A DNA stretch of 64,000 nucleotides from Emmonsiellopsis sp. PD_33 (taxonomy: Eukaryota > Ascomycota > Eurotiomycetes > Onygenales > Ajellomycetaceae): contig JANTQF010000032.1 of NCBI GenBank assembly GCA_032988165.1, positions 62,001-126,000 of the forward strand, in the 5' to 3' direction. The position numbers and the translations under genes were made by a program. Every line of letters begins with the position of its first letter. Position 1 is the first letter of the stretch. Positions 46,140 through 59,165 of the stretch are shown here, one piece after another. The notes under the pieces were generated by a model. The model ran no database searches, was not told the origin of the DNA, and saw only the letters and a program-made list of their open reading frames with translations.

Positions 46140-47545
46140 AAACTTGTTTATAGTAGAGCTTTGAGAGTCACAGTGGTGATACAGAGATTGACACAGAGGG
46201 GTTAAAAAAGTTAGAAGGATTAATGTGTTATAATGATGCAGTAAGTATGATTTATTATTCTACCTTTCTATGCAAGAAATGCTGACTACTAGAAACTGTG
46301 GAGTAGGATTTTTCCAATGATGATTTTAACCTGAATGCAGATGAAGATTTTAAGAGGCAGAGGACTAATAGTGCTCTATCACAAGCCATATCAGATGATG
46401 GAAGTACTGGTTTGAGGGGTGAAGATAGATCAGAGCTTAATCTAGCTGTAGAGCTATACTATGAACTTGTGGGTGGAAATGTTATCTAAAACTTAAGGTG
46501 AATAGAGGTTATAAAATAGAATAAGGCAGACTGTTCAGTAACAAATAGAAGAGTTTTAAACATAGTAAAGAACCTCTTATCCATATAGCTATTCACTGAG
46601 GTTAACTGGGAACACAAGCTTGATGCACAACTAACACCATGGCCCTTGATAGTGGGTAAGAACCATATGAATCACCTGATCCTCAGCACTTGGCTATTTA
46701 CTAGAGATTGTGATAGTTAGGACAAGAGTAAGTTTGAGTCAGAGATTGATGATGAAGATAATGTGTTATAGATTTCATCACCTGAGGAGGCAAGAGAGGT
46801 ATATATAGAATTACTACTATTAGATGGAAGATTACTATCTAATATGTAATAGATCATTAATGATGTGGGTAGCTGATAATTGCATTTCAATGTATAATTT
46901 TATGAGGTAGTAGATGCATATCATTTTACTGAATTCAGCAATTTAAAGGTATAGATTGTATAGTTATTAAAGGATGATAACTTTACAGCTATATCTGAAA
47001 AAGGAAAGATATATGTCATAGGAGTCTGTATATATGCATGTGTGTACTAACTTGCAGTGTACAGAATGCAAAGGGTTATTTTCTGTCTGATGTTATTATA
47101 TAAGATATTACAAAGTATTTCTTTAGCCAGAGAGAATTTAGGCTTGATGTTCATTCTCTAACAGCAAAGTAATTTAATCTAATTCCAGCTGGAGTAGTAG
47201 TAGTGGTGGCAGGTAGGATATACTATATGATAACAGAGTATGAAGGGATAGGGATGCATAAGATATCCAAGGTGGAGGCTTTTCAGAGTGAGTATAAGTT
47301 ATCATTTGCTGGATATAATATCAATTGGTGCTAACATATGGTGCAGGGGTATACAAATAAATGTACAATACATGGTGTAAACAGGAGAAGCTGTGGAAGA
47401 TAAAGGTGGTAGAGCTCTTGTGGAAGAAGGTAATAAAAATAGTAGGAAGAAAGATAATAGTTGAGGAGAAGTAGGCACAGTTTATTGAAAATGCTTTTGT
47501 TGATTTAATTGAAGATCTTAAGGATATTAAATAGTAGTTATTATG
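46140..47545 (+). pseudogene. Unknown accessory gene near the right end
   Basis: A coherent frame runs from about 46195 to 47045 with a dozen or more stops: DDFNLNADEDFKRQRTNSAL, ELNLAVELYYELVGGNVI, LFTEVNWEHKLDAQLTPWPL, GKNHMNHLILSTWLFTRDCD, FESEIDDEDNVL and ISSPEEAREVYIELLLLDGR. After a possible intron acceptor CTAACTTGCAG (47047-47057) another frame reads SVQNAKGYFLSDVII, YFFSQREFRLDVHSLTAK and VAGRIYYMITEYEGIGMHKI then AFQSEYKLSFAGYNINW. I recognise no domain and specifically saw no TET/JBP-type metal-binding pattern. It is the third sizeable protein of the insertion and lies next to its right terminus. Confidence 0.5.
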
Positions 47546-47594
47546 TTTATAAGTCATAAATGTTAATCATATTAATATGGCCATGGGTTTACTG

Positions 47595-47870
47595 TCTTTA
47601 ACTTAAGCTGAGAAGAGTATGGCAATGCAGTATTAACTGTTCTTAGCTTAAGCTAAGGAGAGTATGATAATGCAGTATTAATTGTCCTCAGCTTAAGCTA
47701 AGGATAGTGTGTGAATTGGGGACAGTATATTAATTAGAGGAGTATGTCAATTGAGGATGTTGTGCTGGATGAGTACCAATCAAGGACAGTGTGTTAATCA
47801 AGAAAAGTGTGTCAATCAGAGGATGTATTTGATGAAGATAGTTAATCTTGAATAGCATACTATATTATAA
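47595..47870. repeat. Right subterminal repeats with palindrome variants
   Basis: Three palindrome variants near 47600, 47642 and 47687 are spaced about 45 bp apart within a tandem repeat (GAGTATGRCAATGCAGTATTAA). This is followed by a run of GTGTGTTAATCAAGAAAAG-type units of 20-35 bp to about 47830. It lies about 0.25-0.5 kb from the right terminus, where transposase-binding repeats are expected. Confidence 0.7.
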
Positions 47871-48077
47871 ATTATAGAACTTATAGATATATTACAAGTT
47901 TTGAAAAGAATAGCTCATACACACCAGCTATAATTCATAGTGTTCCAGAGAGGTGTGAAGTTTCTGGAAATATCAAGCCTCTAGCTAGCACAGATCATGA
48001 GGCTGATGTGCAGATCAGAGAGATGAGCTAAGCTGCTAAGTCTTGCTAAAACTGCTAAGCTACTTCTAGTTAGCTCC

Positions 48078-48100
48078 TAGCTTAAAAAAAAATTACTGAT
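48078..48100 (-). repeat. Right terminal inverted repeat
   Basis: AGCTTAAAAAAAAATTACTGAT; the last eight bases are the inverse of the left end. The next base G (48101) would also belong if the terminus is CATCAGTAA. Confidence 0.65.
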
Positions 48101-48101
48101 G

Positions 48102-49915
48102 CTCTTGGCCATAAAACTCTCAGAAGAGATGGAGGGCTGCACAAACAATCTTAATAGTAATTTAGAGTTAATAATATTTATGAACTCATCAACCCATACA
48201 GATAGAAGTAATAGTAGAGCTATAATGAGAGAATAACCCCTTCTGATTCTCCACACCTTTAGCAGTGCCTTCCAATTGGCATGTGACTCTTGAATCATAG
48301 TATAGAGGCACCAGAAGGGCCATTATGACTGCATTGAGCATGATGTAGTAGGAGCTGTGTCTTTTTGAAGATATTTATAGGCTGTTTTGAAATTGAACTC
48401 TCAGAATTCTCTAACTGAATTATAATTCAATGCCAGCAAGGATCTAAGAATAATATAGGTAATTTACTTAGTAGTTTTCCTAAGCCTCATCTTGTCATCT
48501 AGAATGCCCTCTCTCACTTCATTGTCCACTAATAGCATCCAGAATGCAGTAAAGGCCTGGTAGCTGAAGAGTACCCTTTTCATATATGATATTTCAATTT
48601 TAGTTAAAGGATCTTTGTAGTTCACTACCTTATCCTCAAACATGAAGAAGCAGGCAAATAGACTCTCATTATATTCAGTGAGTTGGTGGCATCTTATTAT
48701 GTCTATTACTCAGGAAATTAGACTAGTGTCATCAAGATTATATATATCATCTATTCAAGCACTATCAATATTGATTTCTGGCTGCTCATTGGGATCTAAG
48801 ATCATAATGACCTCTGGGATGAGAGTTTTTAGCATTAGACTGTTCAGGAATGTAGGCACCTTGAGAGATGACTTAACCTACTAACTAGGCATTAAGAGGT
48901 CTATTATCATTTGACTATCTTCTGTCTCACCAGCTGGATCAGCAGGGGATATGGGCACCTTGAGAGATAACTCAACTAATAGATCATCTTTTGAGATTGG
49001 ATCATCTTTTAAGATTGAATCATCTTTTGAGATTGGATCATCTTTTGAGATTAAATCATCTTTTGGGATTAAATCATCTATTAGGATTGAATCATCTATT
49101 TAAATTGGATCATCTATTTCAGTATTAAATGATATAGTAGGAATAGTATCATATCTTAAGGCTTCAGTGTTGCCATCATCATCATCAAAGTCAGCTAGAT
49201 ATTTGCACTTGTTGGATTTCTCTCAGATCTCAAACTAAACTACCCACTACTATAATAGTATATTCAGTTTGACTACTCTATCTGTAAAGAAGGCTGTCTT
49301 GCATTAGATGATTCATGAGGTTACTTGACCAATCTCAACACCAACTGACCATTCTGAATAGTATGAATCTATAAGGAAGATTTACTGGGCCTCTAAATTG
49401 AAATAGATGATATTATTACTCTTCAGCTCTTCCAGCTAGTCACTGTGATCCTCCTTTATAAGATAGTTAATTAGGTTTAGTTCCTCAGCCACACAAGATA
49501 CTAGATCTGCTGATATGCACATAGTGAGCTAATCATCTTCATCCATCAGAGAGTTAATAGTGTGGAACTCCACATGTTGGATCCAGTTATCAAGTATATT
49601 TAGCATCAGTTTGGCAGCTCTGAAATCTAAAGCACAAGTAAAGAGTGGTAAAGACCCATAATTACTACCACAGCTGATCATTATCATTGATCTCTCTAAT
49701 TAATATGCCAATGGGGTTTGCCATATCAATGGTGAGAGCTTCTAGTACTTAAAACTAGGCTCTTTAGGTTCAACTGATAAATAGATTAGCATGGATGTTT
49801 TGAGATTAGATGGTATTTTAGGATTGAACAGTGTTTTGAAATTGAATGCTATTTTAGAATTAGATGCTATTTTAAGATTAAATGGTTGCTGGTCCTTACT
49901 GTATTTCCAAGTCAT
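48102..49915 (-). pseudogene. Large acidic accessory gene, copy 2, 5' part
   Basis: Counterpart of 11276-13070. The DDPIPK-coding 18-bp array is expanded here (48965-49135, about eight to nine units), and the 5'-most 18-bp array is at 49795-49880. A minus-strand frame at 48077-48298 spans the insertion edge and is not meaningful. Confidence 0.5.
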
Positions 49916-50239
49916 CATATAGACTTATTTGCTGAAGAGGTTAATAATGATAATCTAGTAACTACTTATAATGCATCTATCATTATTAAGGGGTTTCTCT
50001 ACCTATCTGGCAGGAATATCCATCACATCTAACAGGCTTTAGCTGATGCATTCATTGATGGTGCAAATTCTAGATTGTCTTCTATAATTAGTATCCTATT
50101 TGATCACATAGTAGTTAGAGGATACTACAAGCCATTAATTGAATTTAGCCTTGAGCTGATTCAGATTTCATACTGTATAGCCTATAACTTCACTGATCAC
50201 TTCATCAGATAGGGTAACCATGATGGCCTAGATGTAAAT

Positions 50240-50515
50240 GTCAGAATGAAAACATTATAAATAAAGGATGTAGTATAACTTACTAGCTGACTCAGAGCTT
50301 CTTCATCAAAGTTGGCTTCAAAGTTGATAGAGCAGTGATGGGAAGTTAGCAACAGATCAGGGCTAGATATAAAGATCAGAATGAAAATATTATAAATAGA
50401 AAATGCAGTATGACTTACTGGCTGAGCTTCTTCATTAAAGTTAGCTCTAAATTTCTGATGTTAGCAGTAGGGCAGTAATGATAAGTTGATAATAGATTAG
50501 GCTATTATAGTGTTA
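50240..50515. repeat. 135-bp tandem duplication, copy 2
   Basis: GTCAGAATGAAAACATTATAAA and its partner about 135 bp on. At matching positions copy 1 has TG where this copy has CA (for example GGTGGTGG against AGCAGTAG), fossil evidence of ancestral CpG. Confidence 0.65.
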
Positions 50516-50989
50516 CAAGAAGTTAGTTGAAAAGCTTGTGACCTTTTCAGATGAATGATTAGATCAAGGGCTGAACCCTAAAGCTTAAATAGGTTTAACT
50601 CTATTTATAAGGTTAGATGGGAGTAGCCACACAACACATTATGAGCCATCACTGAACCTTTATATTCTGACAATATTAACCTTACTACATAATTACTTAA
50701 CTCTCTTCTTTCAACAATTTTAACCTCATAATATGATCACTTAACTCTCATTGCTTTGATTCAAACACTTTTATTAGGATCTTTTATTTGTATGCTTTCA
50801 TCTGTGCAATTTCATTTAGAATTTCAGACACTTTCATTAGAATACTTTCATTAGAACACTTTCATCAGGACACTTTCATCAGAATACTTTCATTTAACAC
50901 TTTTAATCTAGTAACCTTACTTCAACTATCCATTCAATATTAAAACACCATTTAATACCAAAATAACATCTAATACCAAAACAACTTGA

Positions 50990-52185
50990 ACCATGTCAAC
51001 TAATAAGAACTGTAAATACTAGCTAAATGGTCATTACCAATTAAATTCCTGCTCACAGTGATATAAGCTAGGGAAGAGAGGTAGTATGCTAGGTGCATAC
51101 CATATAATACCAAAAAAAAGCAACACCAACTGCTAATTTTATATGAGGGGGATGTACAAATGAGGAATAACCTATCATTTCAAACATAATCTAATCAAAC
51201 ATGACTTCCTGCTGAATGATAAGGTTAATAGAGGTATACCCACTAATACTATATAATCCACTTTGATATACTATGTGTGTACTGGCTAATATTTAATAGC
51301 TATTAGGTTGAAGTGGCAATATAGAATCTATCTTAATAATAAGCTTCTAGAGACATTCCCAGTGTTATCTGGATGCTAATGTCATTTTCATCCCAGTAAG
51401 TGATAATTACTTGTTAAGCTTAATTATAGTACTCACTCAATCAGATGATCTAACTGACATGGTGCAGAATATATTAATCTGCTGTAGAACTAAGAAGAGG
51501 TAGATTTCTCAACTCATCAGATAATGAAGTTTAAGGATTAATCTACCTGTGCTGAGTACAGGTAGTCTATTCATTTCATAATCAAGTCAAGTTGATAGCT
51601 AGCTAATGCAGAGGAACATTATAAAATAATTATCATCTATCTAGAACAATAAAGCTATGAGTCATGCCAGAACTTTACCAGTAATATTGAATTATAAGAG
51701 GTTAAAGGCAAGAATAAATATTACCTTCACTATCCTCAGAGGGATTTCTGCCACTACAAATACAAACTGCCAGGTCAATCCAGTTATTAATATCATTTCA
51801 GCAACAAGCAGATTCAGCAGATGGTAGAGGAGACATACAGGAATAAGAGTAGTAATATCAGTAGTATTAATCTCTCTAACAGATGAAATAAGTGGGATGC
51901 TACTAGATTTAACCTTCAAGTTATATCTCATCAGCACCTGTGGCCCTCCAAGTTTACTACCATTATCTATAATGACTACAACATATATGCACAAGCAGCA
52001 GACAATGAAAATGAGCTTAGAAACCTTATTAGCAATAAAATGATGAACAATGTGAATATTCAGACAATTTAGAACAATAAGAACCTGATATATAAGTAGA
52101 GGATGGGATAGATCATAGATGTAATGACTAACCACACAAGACATAAAAATAGACTTTAGAGACATTAGGTATAGTATGCAGCAGA
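50990..52185 (+). pseudogene. Accessory gene with possible CCCH-like start, copy 2
   Basis: MSTNKNCKY, stop, LNGHYQLNSC: here one Cys is Tyr (TGC to TAC, or TGT to TAT). The C-terminal frame keeps KQIQQMVEETYRNKSSN, ISSINLSNR and NENELRNLISNKMMNNVNIQ. A minus-strand open frame of 175 codons (51692-52219) is a shadow. Confidence 0.5.
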
Positions 52186-52839
52186 TAATGAGCATCAGAT
52201 GCTTCAGATGACTACTCATCTTGATAATATTAGAATTAATTGAGGATGTTCAATATCAAAATAATGTATAATATCAAAATAACATATAATATTAAAATAG
52301 AGTAGATTACATACATCAGCTTAGATAATAATGGATCTTTACTTTGAGTGTATTTTTCAATGTACTGATAGCTAATAATAGTAGTAACAGCTAATAATAG
52401 TACTAACAGCTGATGACTTCAACCTCCTCTATGATCTCCTCTTCAATATCCCCCTTTTTGCCCATAATGGCATCTCAGCTGGTTTTAATTGAATTAAATT
52501 ATAGGAATCAGACATATTTCCTTATCTGATTAACTTGTAGAGATTATGTGGATTCCTCATCCCATTAATTGACTGACAGCTTGTAATGCCAGTAGGATTA
52601 TCATTACATATATATATATATATTTGCATCTGACCTGCCATTTAGTCACACACATAAATAAATAATAGTTAATAACTTCAGAACAGCTAGATGTCTAAAT
52701 CAGTCAAAGAGACATTATCTACTAATTATAAAACATGTGTATAATATCTGGTTTACCATATAATATGGTTATAAAACCTTGACAGACTGTAAGTTGAGGG
52801 GTCCACATGGGGCATAATTTAATCAGTTATATTAGTCTA

Positions 52840-52995
52840 GGCAGGCTAGTTATTAGTGCTACATGATATTAAATATTGGCAGACCAACATTGGTGGGTGT
52901 TAGCATCATGTGATATTAAATATTAGTAGACCAATGTTAGTGGTTGTTACTACCATATAATATTTAATAGTAGTAGTATAATATTTATGATTACT
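52840..52995. repeat. 53-bp minisatellite with dyad, copy 2, about 3 units
   Basis: ATTGGCAGACCAACATTGG-type units, one fewer than copy 1. Confidence 0.65.
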
Positions 52996-53099
52996 CATTG
53001 GTGGTTGCTGGCAGTTCATAGAATAATCAACATTAGTAGTTGAATGTTAGTATAGGTTATGTCAAGCCTATAATAACTTAATGAGGAATATAAGAAAAA

Positions 53100-53810
53100 T
53101 ACTTATATTTTAGCATTCTTTTGCTCACTATCTTTTAGTCATATAGTGTGCTTTGATTCTTCCATTTCAACCTCCTCTTTTCATTCTATCCTCAACAACC
53201 TATATATTCTACCTCTTCACTGTATATATATCTTATATATCTGCACTGTTAGTATGTTTATTTCTCTTCCTACTGAGTATCTTCTATCATCTTCTAAACC
53301 CTATCTGAACTTCAGTCCTTCTATTTTCTTACTACCTTCAGTGGTTATTTGGGATCCTTTCAGCATTTCTTATTATAACACCCTTAATGACATTCTAGGT
53401 CCTAGGCTTCCTGATGGTTTTATAGAAGCCCTGTAGTCTAAGCAGATGAATGAGATTACTCAGTTAGCTATGCTAATACTATCTGTCTTCATTCTGCCTG
53501 CTCATAAGTAAGTGCTATCAGTACCTTCTATTACTATACTAGTACTACCAGTACAGCCTGTCTCTACAGCTCTATTAATTGTGTTAGTACTATCAGTACA
53601 GCCTGTCCCTTTCTCACCTGATGCATCTACTCAGTTGAGGGCTGAATATGAGGCCTGTGATCATTAGATGTATGAGATGAACTGTTATTTTAGCCATCTC
53701 ATATATTATCTTTATTAGTTCTAATGTTCTCTATGTGTCTATATGCTGCATACCCTCTCTGTGAATTTCTTTTCTTGCTAGCTGTTCTAGTCAAACTCAG
53801 ACACACTGAA
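53100..53810 (+). pseudogene. Small gene B, copy 2
   Basis: The frame keeps EYLLSSSKPYLNFSPSIFLL, PSVVIWDPFSISYYNTLND and GPRLPDGFIEAL, then a stop at CAG or TGG positions. GPRLPDG is arguably closer to the ancestral sequence than the SSRLPDG of copy 1. Confidence 0.6.
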
Positions 53811-54124
53811 CACCAAGCATATTGAGAATCAATGATATATCACTTGTAGCAGCTATTATAGGTATGATGTGGAATGAGTGCCTGATTAGATAAAGATATA
53901 GAGCTCAGAGGAGTCTTAGATGTAGAGTCTAGAAGAGGAGAAGATACTGACTTCATCATATAGAGAATAGAGAATGAAGAACCCTAGAGGGGTATGAATA
54001 TCTTCCTACTGAAATAAAAGAATAGTGTTAGAACCAGATTTATGCAAAGTGATACTTAATAGAAAGAATAATTATTACTAATACTTTACTAGATGATCAA
54101 TGTGTCTATATAGTTATATATTCA

Positions 54125-54445
54125 ATTTGAAATTTGAAAGCTTTTACAAAGCACTATATCTCTTCCCTTTTGATTTGAATGCTTTCATAAAGTGTCATGT
54201 CCCCCTCTTTTTAACTTAAGCTTTCACAAAGCACTATATTCCTCCTCTTTCAATTCAAGTACTTTAATAAAGCATCATATTCCTTCCCTTTCAATTCAAG
54301 TACTTTCATAAAGTGCCATATCCCCCTTCTTTCAACTCAAGCTTTCATAAAGTACTGTATTCCTCTCATTTCCATTTAGATGCTTTCATAAAGTGCCATG
54401 TTCCTCCCCTTTTGATTCAAAAGCTTTCATAAAACTTCATATATG
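54125..54445. repeat. 41-bp minisatellite, copy 2
   Basis: Same number of units as copy 1 to within one; CACTTT and TGCAAAG blocks are largely converted to TACTTT and TACAAAG. Confidence 0.7.
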
Positions 54446-54940
54446 AAAGAGGTAAAAAGTTCTAAATACCTAGCTTTTTTCTATCTCTCCTCTATCTTTT
54501 TTTTCTCTTTTCTTAGATATCTTCTCTCTTACTAAAGATCATCAATGTTCTCCTCCCTATATCATACTGACTATAACTATATTAAAATAAACCCTTAAAT
54601 CATCTCCCCTCCTTTCTGAAAAGAAAATCCTGTCACCTTCCTCCTCTAATATCACATTCAATACAAAAGATGTACATATAAAACTTTGACACCATGAAAT
54701 AGAGAAGTAGTAAGACTGACATAATATATAGGTTAGCATATAGATTACCCACTAACCAGCATTAAACACTGCCTATTACTGGTCAGGAGCTAACACACTT
54801 TTATTATAACTCTCACCCTGACATCCAGGCACTACTAGCTCAGTCTGGGAGAAATGTAGTGTACATACAGAATACAATCAAACCTACTGACTTTATTCAT
54901 TCTAAATACTTTCATATGAATGCACTATTAGTTTAATCTT

Positions 54941-55228
54941 ATGAATAACAATCTGATGTATAATAAATTAATTTCCCCTGTCATACCTGTTAAGTACACT
55001 ATCAATCATTCCCTGTCTGTGTTCAAGTCCCTAGCCATTTTGGGGGGTGTTGTAGAAACTGCCTATGAAATAATCACCACCAATACACCATATAGAATAT
55101 ATACTGAAATAATATGTCTCAGACTTCCTCTTCAGGCCCTTCTCTACCTCTCACTTCCTACACTAGTGATCAGCCTGGGTCTACACCTGACAACCCCATT
55201 ATTATCAATTGAGTGGAGGGTTAGATGA
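54941..55228 (+). CDS. 95-codon open frame, copy 2
   Basis: Same frame and end (IEWRVR) as 18141-18428 but starting from a different residue. It has more than 20 amino-acid differences, all explicable by transitions. It remains open, so it is listed with the same caution as copy 1. Confidence 0.3.
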   Translation: MNNNLMYNKLISPVIPVKYTINHSLSVFKSLAILGGVVETAYEIITTNTPYRIYTEIICLRLPLQALLYLSLPTLVISLGLHLTTPLLSIEWRVR

Positions 55229-55554
55229 TCTCCTCCCTTAGAGGGTAGATTTAGAGGCTTTGAAATCCAGATGAACCTTACTTTATCTCTTTTAATTGAT
55301 TTGATTAGCTTTATTTTTAGACACTTGATTTTAAGAAGTGAATCTAGCTCTCTATCTGAGCTTTTTACTGTCTCTTTTCCTTCTGCTTTATATGTATGGC
55401 CAGGTTGATTTTGGGTGCTAGTTTTTCATTTTTTTAAAGAGTAAGATTAGCCAGTAGCCTTAGAATGTTACTTCTTTATTACTTTAACTTTTCTTTTGCC
55501 TGTCTTTATATCTTTATCCTTTATTTCTCTATTTAGTTTATGTAATTATATTAT

Positions 55555-55970
55555 TTGCTACCCTCTACATTAATATTAGTAGAGGTATCCTCATTAACAC
55601 TCACATCAGCTATATTAATATTGGCCAGTGTGTCCCTACCATCATCCCCATTAATATTAGCAGAGATGTCCCCTTGGCCACTCATATTAGCCATACTAAT
55701 ATTAGCCAGTGTGTCCCTACCACCATCTCTATTAATATTAGCAGAGGTGTCCCCTTGGCCACTCACATTGATCATATCAATGTTAATCAGTATGTCCCTG
55801 CCACCATTCCTATTAATATTAATAGAGATGTTCTCATCACCATTACTTGCATTAGATCACACTAATATTAGATAGTATGTCTCTATCCCCATCCACATTA
55901 ATGTTGATGGTTTAAATGTTCACATCACCACTCATATTGATCATGCTAATATTAGCTCTGCTATAATTTA
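55555..55970 (-). pseudogene. 26-residue repeat array, minus orientation, copy 2
   Basis: Encodes GRDTLANISMANMSGQGD-type units on the minus strand, about the same number as copy 1. Confidence 0.55.
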
Positions 55971-57036
55971 TTCCTTCAATATCACCTACTATCCTATTTC
56001 ATGCTACTAGATGTATACACCCCTTCCTCACTTCATTTAGGAGATTGGTGCTTATCTCCTTATCTGTATGCAAGCAAATTTTAGCATCTTTTTTTGACTA
56101 CTCAGATTAGATCAATTGGTGATAGGCCATATCTAAGTATTTAAGCCTTTTTATTAGTGGTAGAATAGATACACTAAAATTTACTAGCACATAGATGAGG
56201 AGATAGTCTGCCATATTATTATTACCTAGTACTATAACTCTTGCACTAACTCCTAACCTCTATCCCTATCTACAGCAGTTTTCCCTGTCAGTGACATCCA
56301 GAATGAACAAATGTGAATGTGAATGCAATAAATAAATGAACATACAAATAGATGATCAATTAATGGCTAGGCTGCCACTAATATGAATTATTTGGGAAGG
56401 AAATGACTCATATACAGTTATAGAGCTCAGTCAGCACTGGCATGAAATTAATTATAAAGAAAGAGATTAATTATGGGTAAACTTCAGCCACCAGCACTGA
56501 TGGTGCAGAACTGTGGGATCTAATAGATTGAGATGAATTGTAATTAATACTATTCTTATTATTTTTCAGAAGAAAATATTACTTTAGGAAAAGATTGCAC
56601 TAATTATATCTATCTTTAGTGATTTCCTCCTTTCTATTACATTCCTGCTTCAGATGGCTGTATACTAACTATTTTTATTATAATAACATTAGTTTCAATT
56701 GATATATCTTATTTTGATAAAATACCTATTACACACTAACTTGACTCTCATTAGTTAGTTACTAATAGTTATTTTCTCACTTCTATTCTACTACTTAAAA
56801 ATTGCCTTGCTTCATTCTTTTCTTACCTCTAATTACATTGGATTCTACCTTATTATTTGCTGGATTGATGCACTTCTTATCCCTAGAGTCTTCTTTTTTT
56901 CTTTAAAGCTTTTAAAATCAACATCAAAAGAAGCTGTGAAGGTGAGGATTAATTAACACACAGCTTGAGATGAGTTCTGTAAGTTAGTAGTTAGAAGTAG
57001 GTTGATCCAGATAGCATATGATTTTAATATTTAAAT

Positions 57037-57231
57037 TTGAAGTCTGTACTGACAAGATGGTTTGAAATTAAGTCTGCAGCACAGCCTGGCAGAAATGGAC
57101 CAAAGTATAAGCAGGAGTCTATTATTAATAATTATCATGACAATGAGGATATGGGTGAGGATAATGGTTTAGAGGAAGTTAGTGGTGATATAAATATAGA
57201 AGATGAGTCTTACCTTCCTCTAAATAAGTAA
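57037..57231 (+). pseudogene. Arg/Trp-rich exon, copy 2, still open
   Basis: Open through LTRWFEIKSAAQPGRNGPK, then YKQESIINNYHDNEDMGEDN, ending LPLNK. It keeps CAG where copy 1 has TAG, and has CAG where copy 1 has TGG (AAQPGRN against AAWPGRN), again pointing to an ancestral CGG. It has no convincing ATG, so this is an internal exon. Confidence 0.5.
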
Positions 57232-59165
57232 AAATAAATTGAGCTAGGCCTGATGAGTTATTCTCTTTATCATATTGTACCTATTAATATTAATACTATT
57301 ATGAGATGGTTTCACCCATCAGTATTAGTATGAGTCTGCTTACATTTTATAGTATTAGTACTGAAACCAACTGATTATTTAAATTAGAACCCTACATCAC
57401 TGTAAAGATCATCTCTTTCAACTGAAAGCTCTTTCTTGGGTTCCTATGATGATCAGATTTTCTCAGGCCCTACTAGCAGCCATCAAACTCCTCTTACCAC
57501 ATCTGATGTAATCAAAGACAATGCAACTAAGAAGGATGAAGGGTGTCTTATATGAGCTAAATCAGAGTAAAGATCAGATAGAAGTAAAATACAAGATAAT
57601 AATCATATCCTTCTTAATGATGTTAGAATCTTATGTGCTGGAAGACTGTACTCTGACTATGAAATCCCACTATCACAGTGGATATCTTAGTTAAAAGAAA
57701 AGAAGCCTCTGATGTCAGAATTAATAAAGAAGGTATGAAGAACACAGTATAAGAAGTTAATCAAACAGTGAAATCAAATGGGAGATATAATTAATCCTAA
57801 AAATCAGCTAATAAAGTAGTCTAATCATTGAGAGGTATGAATGATAGTTTCTCTAAGTATATTACTTACATACTAATACTCTAATGCTGATATAATACTA
57901 GTAGGTTTTTAAATACATTATTTTAGTTCAACATTATCATACAACAACAGTCAAAGCATACATCAATGGCATGTTTGGTAGTAGATACTCAAAGGAAGCA
58001 AATTCATAGAAGAAGATACAGATAGAGCTTCTAAAGAACTATCTTTATCTGTGCTCAGATGATGTTTATAATGAGAATAGAGTAGACTCTGTTTTCCATT
58101 ATTTTTAATCTCTATTAACTGACTTCACAGAACTTAAAACACAATACATAATGGCTTTTCAATAATGTTCTTCAGGTATTTGCAAAGCTTTTCTATAGTT
58201 AAGGCCAGCATGGCTTAGCAAGTAACTTACTCACATAGAAGTTCTTTAGATACTCTAAATAGAAGTCTGCTGTCATCCTTCCTATCTTTATTACAGCTAA
58301 TTTGGTGTACTTTACAATCAGGAATTTTGAACAAATAATTAGTCAGTCTGGAAATACAGGATTAAAATTTGATGGAGCTTTGGCCTTTCATAAGGATTAA
58401 ACTTTGTAATTATATGGAATTGGATCTTTATTACTAATATTTGCAATTAGGAAAATTCAAGGATTTAACAGCCATGTGGGGGGAAATGTGTGAGAAGTAA
58501 AGAGATATACTGGAACATATTATTTAAAAATAAGTTTAGAATCTTTCTGAATTTCAGAAGGGTAATGGGGAAACTGCAGTGAATAAGATCATTGCTGATC
58601 TAAATACTAATACAGTGAAAGATCTTAATTTATTCAAGCTGATAGATAATGAATAGAAAGGTGTAAAGTGATTAATATATCTTTATAGGTTTCCTATACT
58701 CTTTCTTGTTTGCTTGGGATCTAACTCTACTTATGAGATAATAGTATATCAATTCTTTTACAGACTAGCTGTCTATAGCTCAGAGTTTGCCTCTATAATT
58801 ACTAATACTCTGCTGGCAACCCCATCAGCACCCATGATGAAAGGAGTGTAGACTATCATAGTTTTTTGATGTTTGATTATTTTCATCATGTGGAACTATC
58901 TCTTACTGCAGTACATACTTATTACTGAGAGGTCTCTTCATCTAATATTTCTCTCAGGAAGACTATAATGTTATTTATTAATAGCTCCTCTATAATCCTT
59001 ATCCATACTTAATGCCTACATTCTTAATTTTCTTGCTCCTCCTTCTATTTCTTCTCTTCATCACCACAACTACCCATTTCAAACAACACCTAGCATCATT
59101 TGTTCAATGATTGTTAATCTATCTTAATTTTATTTTTTACTATTTATAGATTCTGTACATTATAG

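Larger units (their letters stand above)
32998..48100. mobile_element. 15.1-kb nested Plavaka-like DNA transposon
   Basis: The left host sequence ends ...TTAAACCTT (32989-32997) and the right host sequence resumes CTCTTGGCC (48102). Copy 1 reads TTAAATCTCTTGG (11271-11283), so the uninterrupted target is known. The shared CTT/CTC indicates a 2-3 bp target duplication. The ends are inverted: ATCAGTAA at 32998-33005 and TTACTGAT at 48093-48100. If the left T at 32997 was originally C, the terminus would be CATCAGTAA and the duplication 2 bp. Cargo on the plus strand includes an SNF2 helicase and a Plavaka-type transposase. Confidence 0.85.

Noticed and set aside
46140..47545. TET/JBP dioxygenase cargo, as carried by some KDZ elements
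   Set aside because: I looked for an HxD...H metal-binding pattern with a following Arg and found none in the readable frames.
51692..52219. 175-codon minus-strand open frame, and its copy 1 counterpart 14846-15319
   Set aside because: It lies opposite the coherent plus-strand frame (QIQ...EKTYRNK...NELR). It looks like a membrane protein only because the antisense of this AT-rich coding sequence is Ile/Leu-rich.
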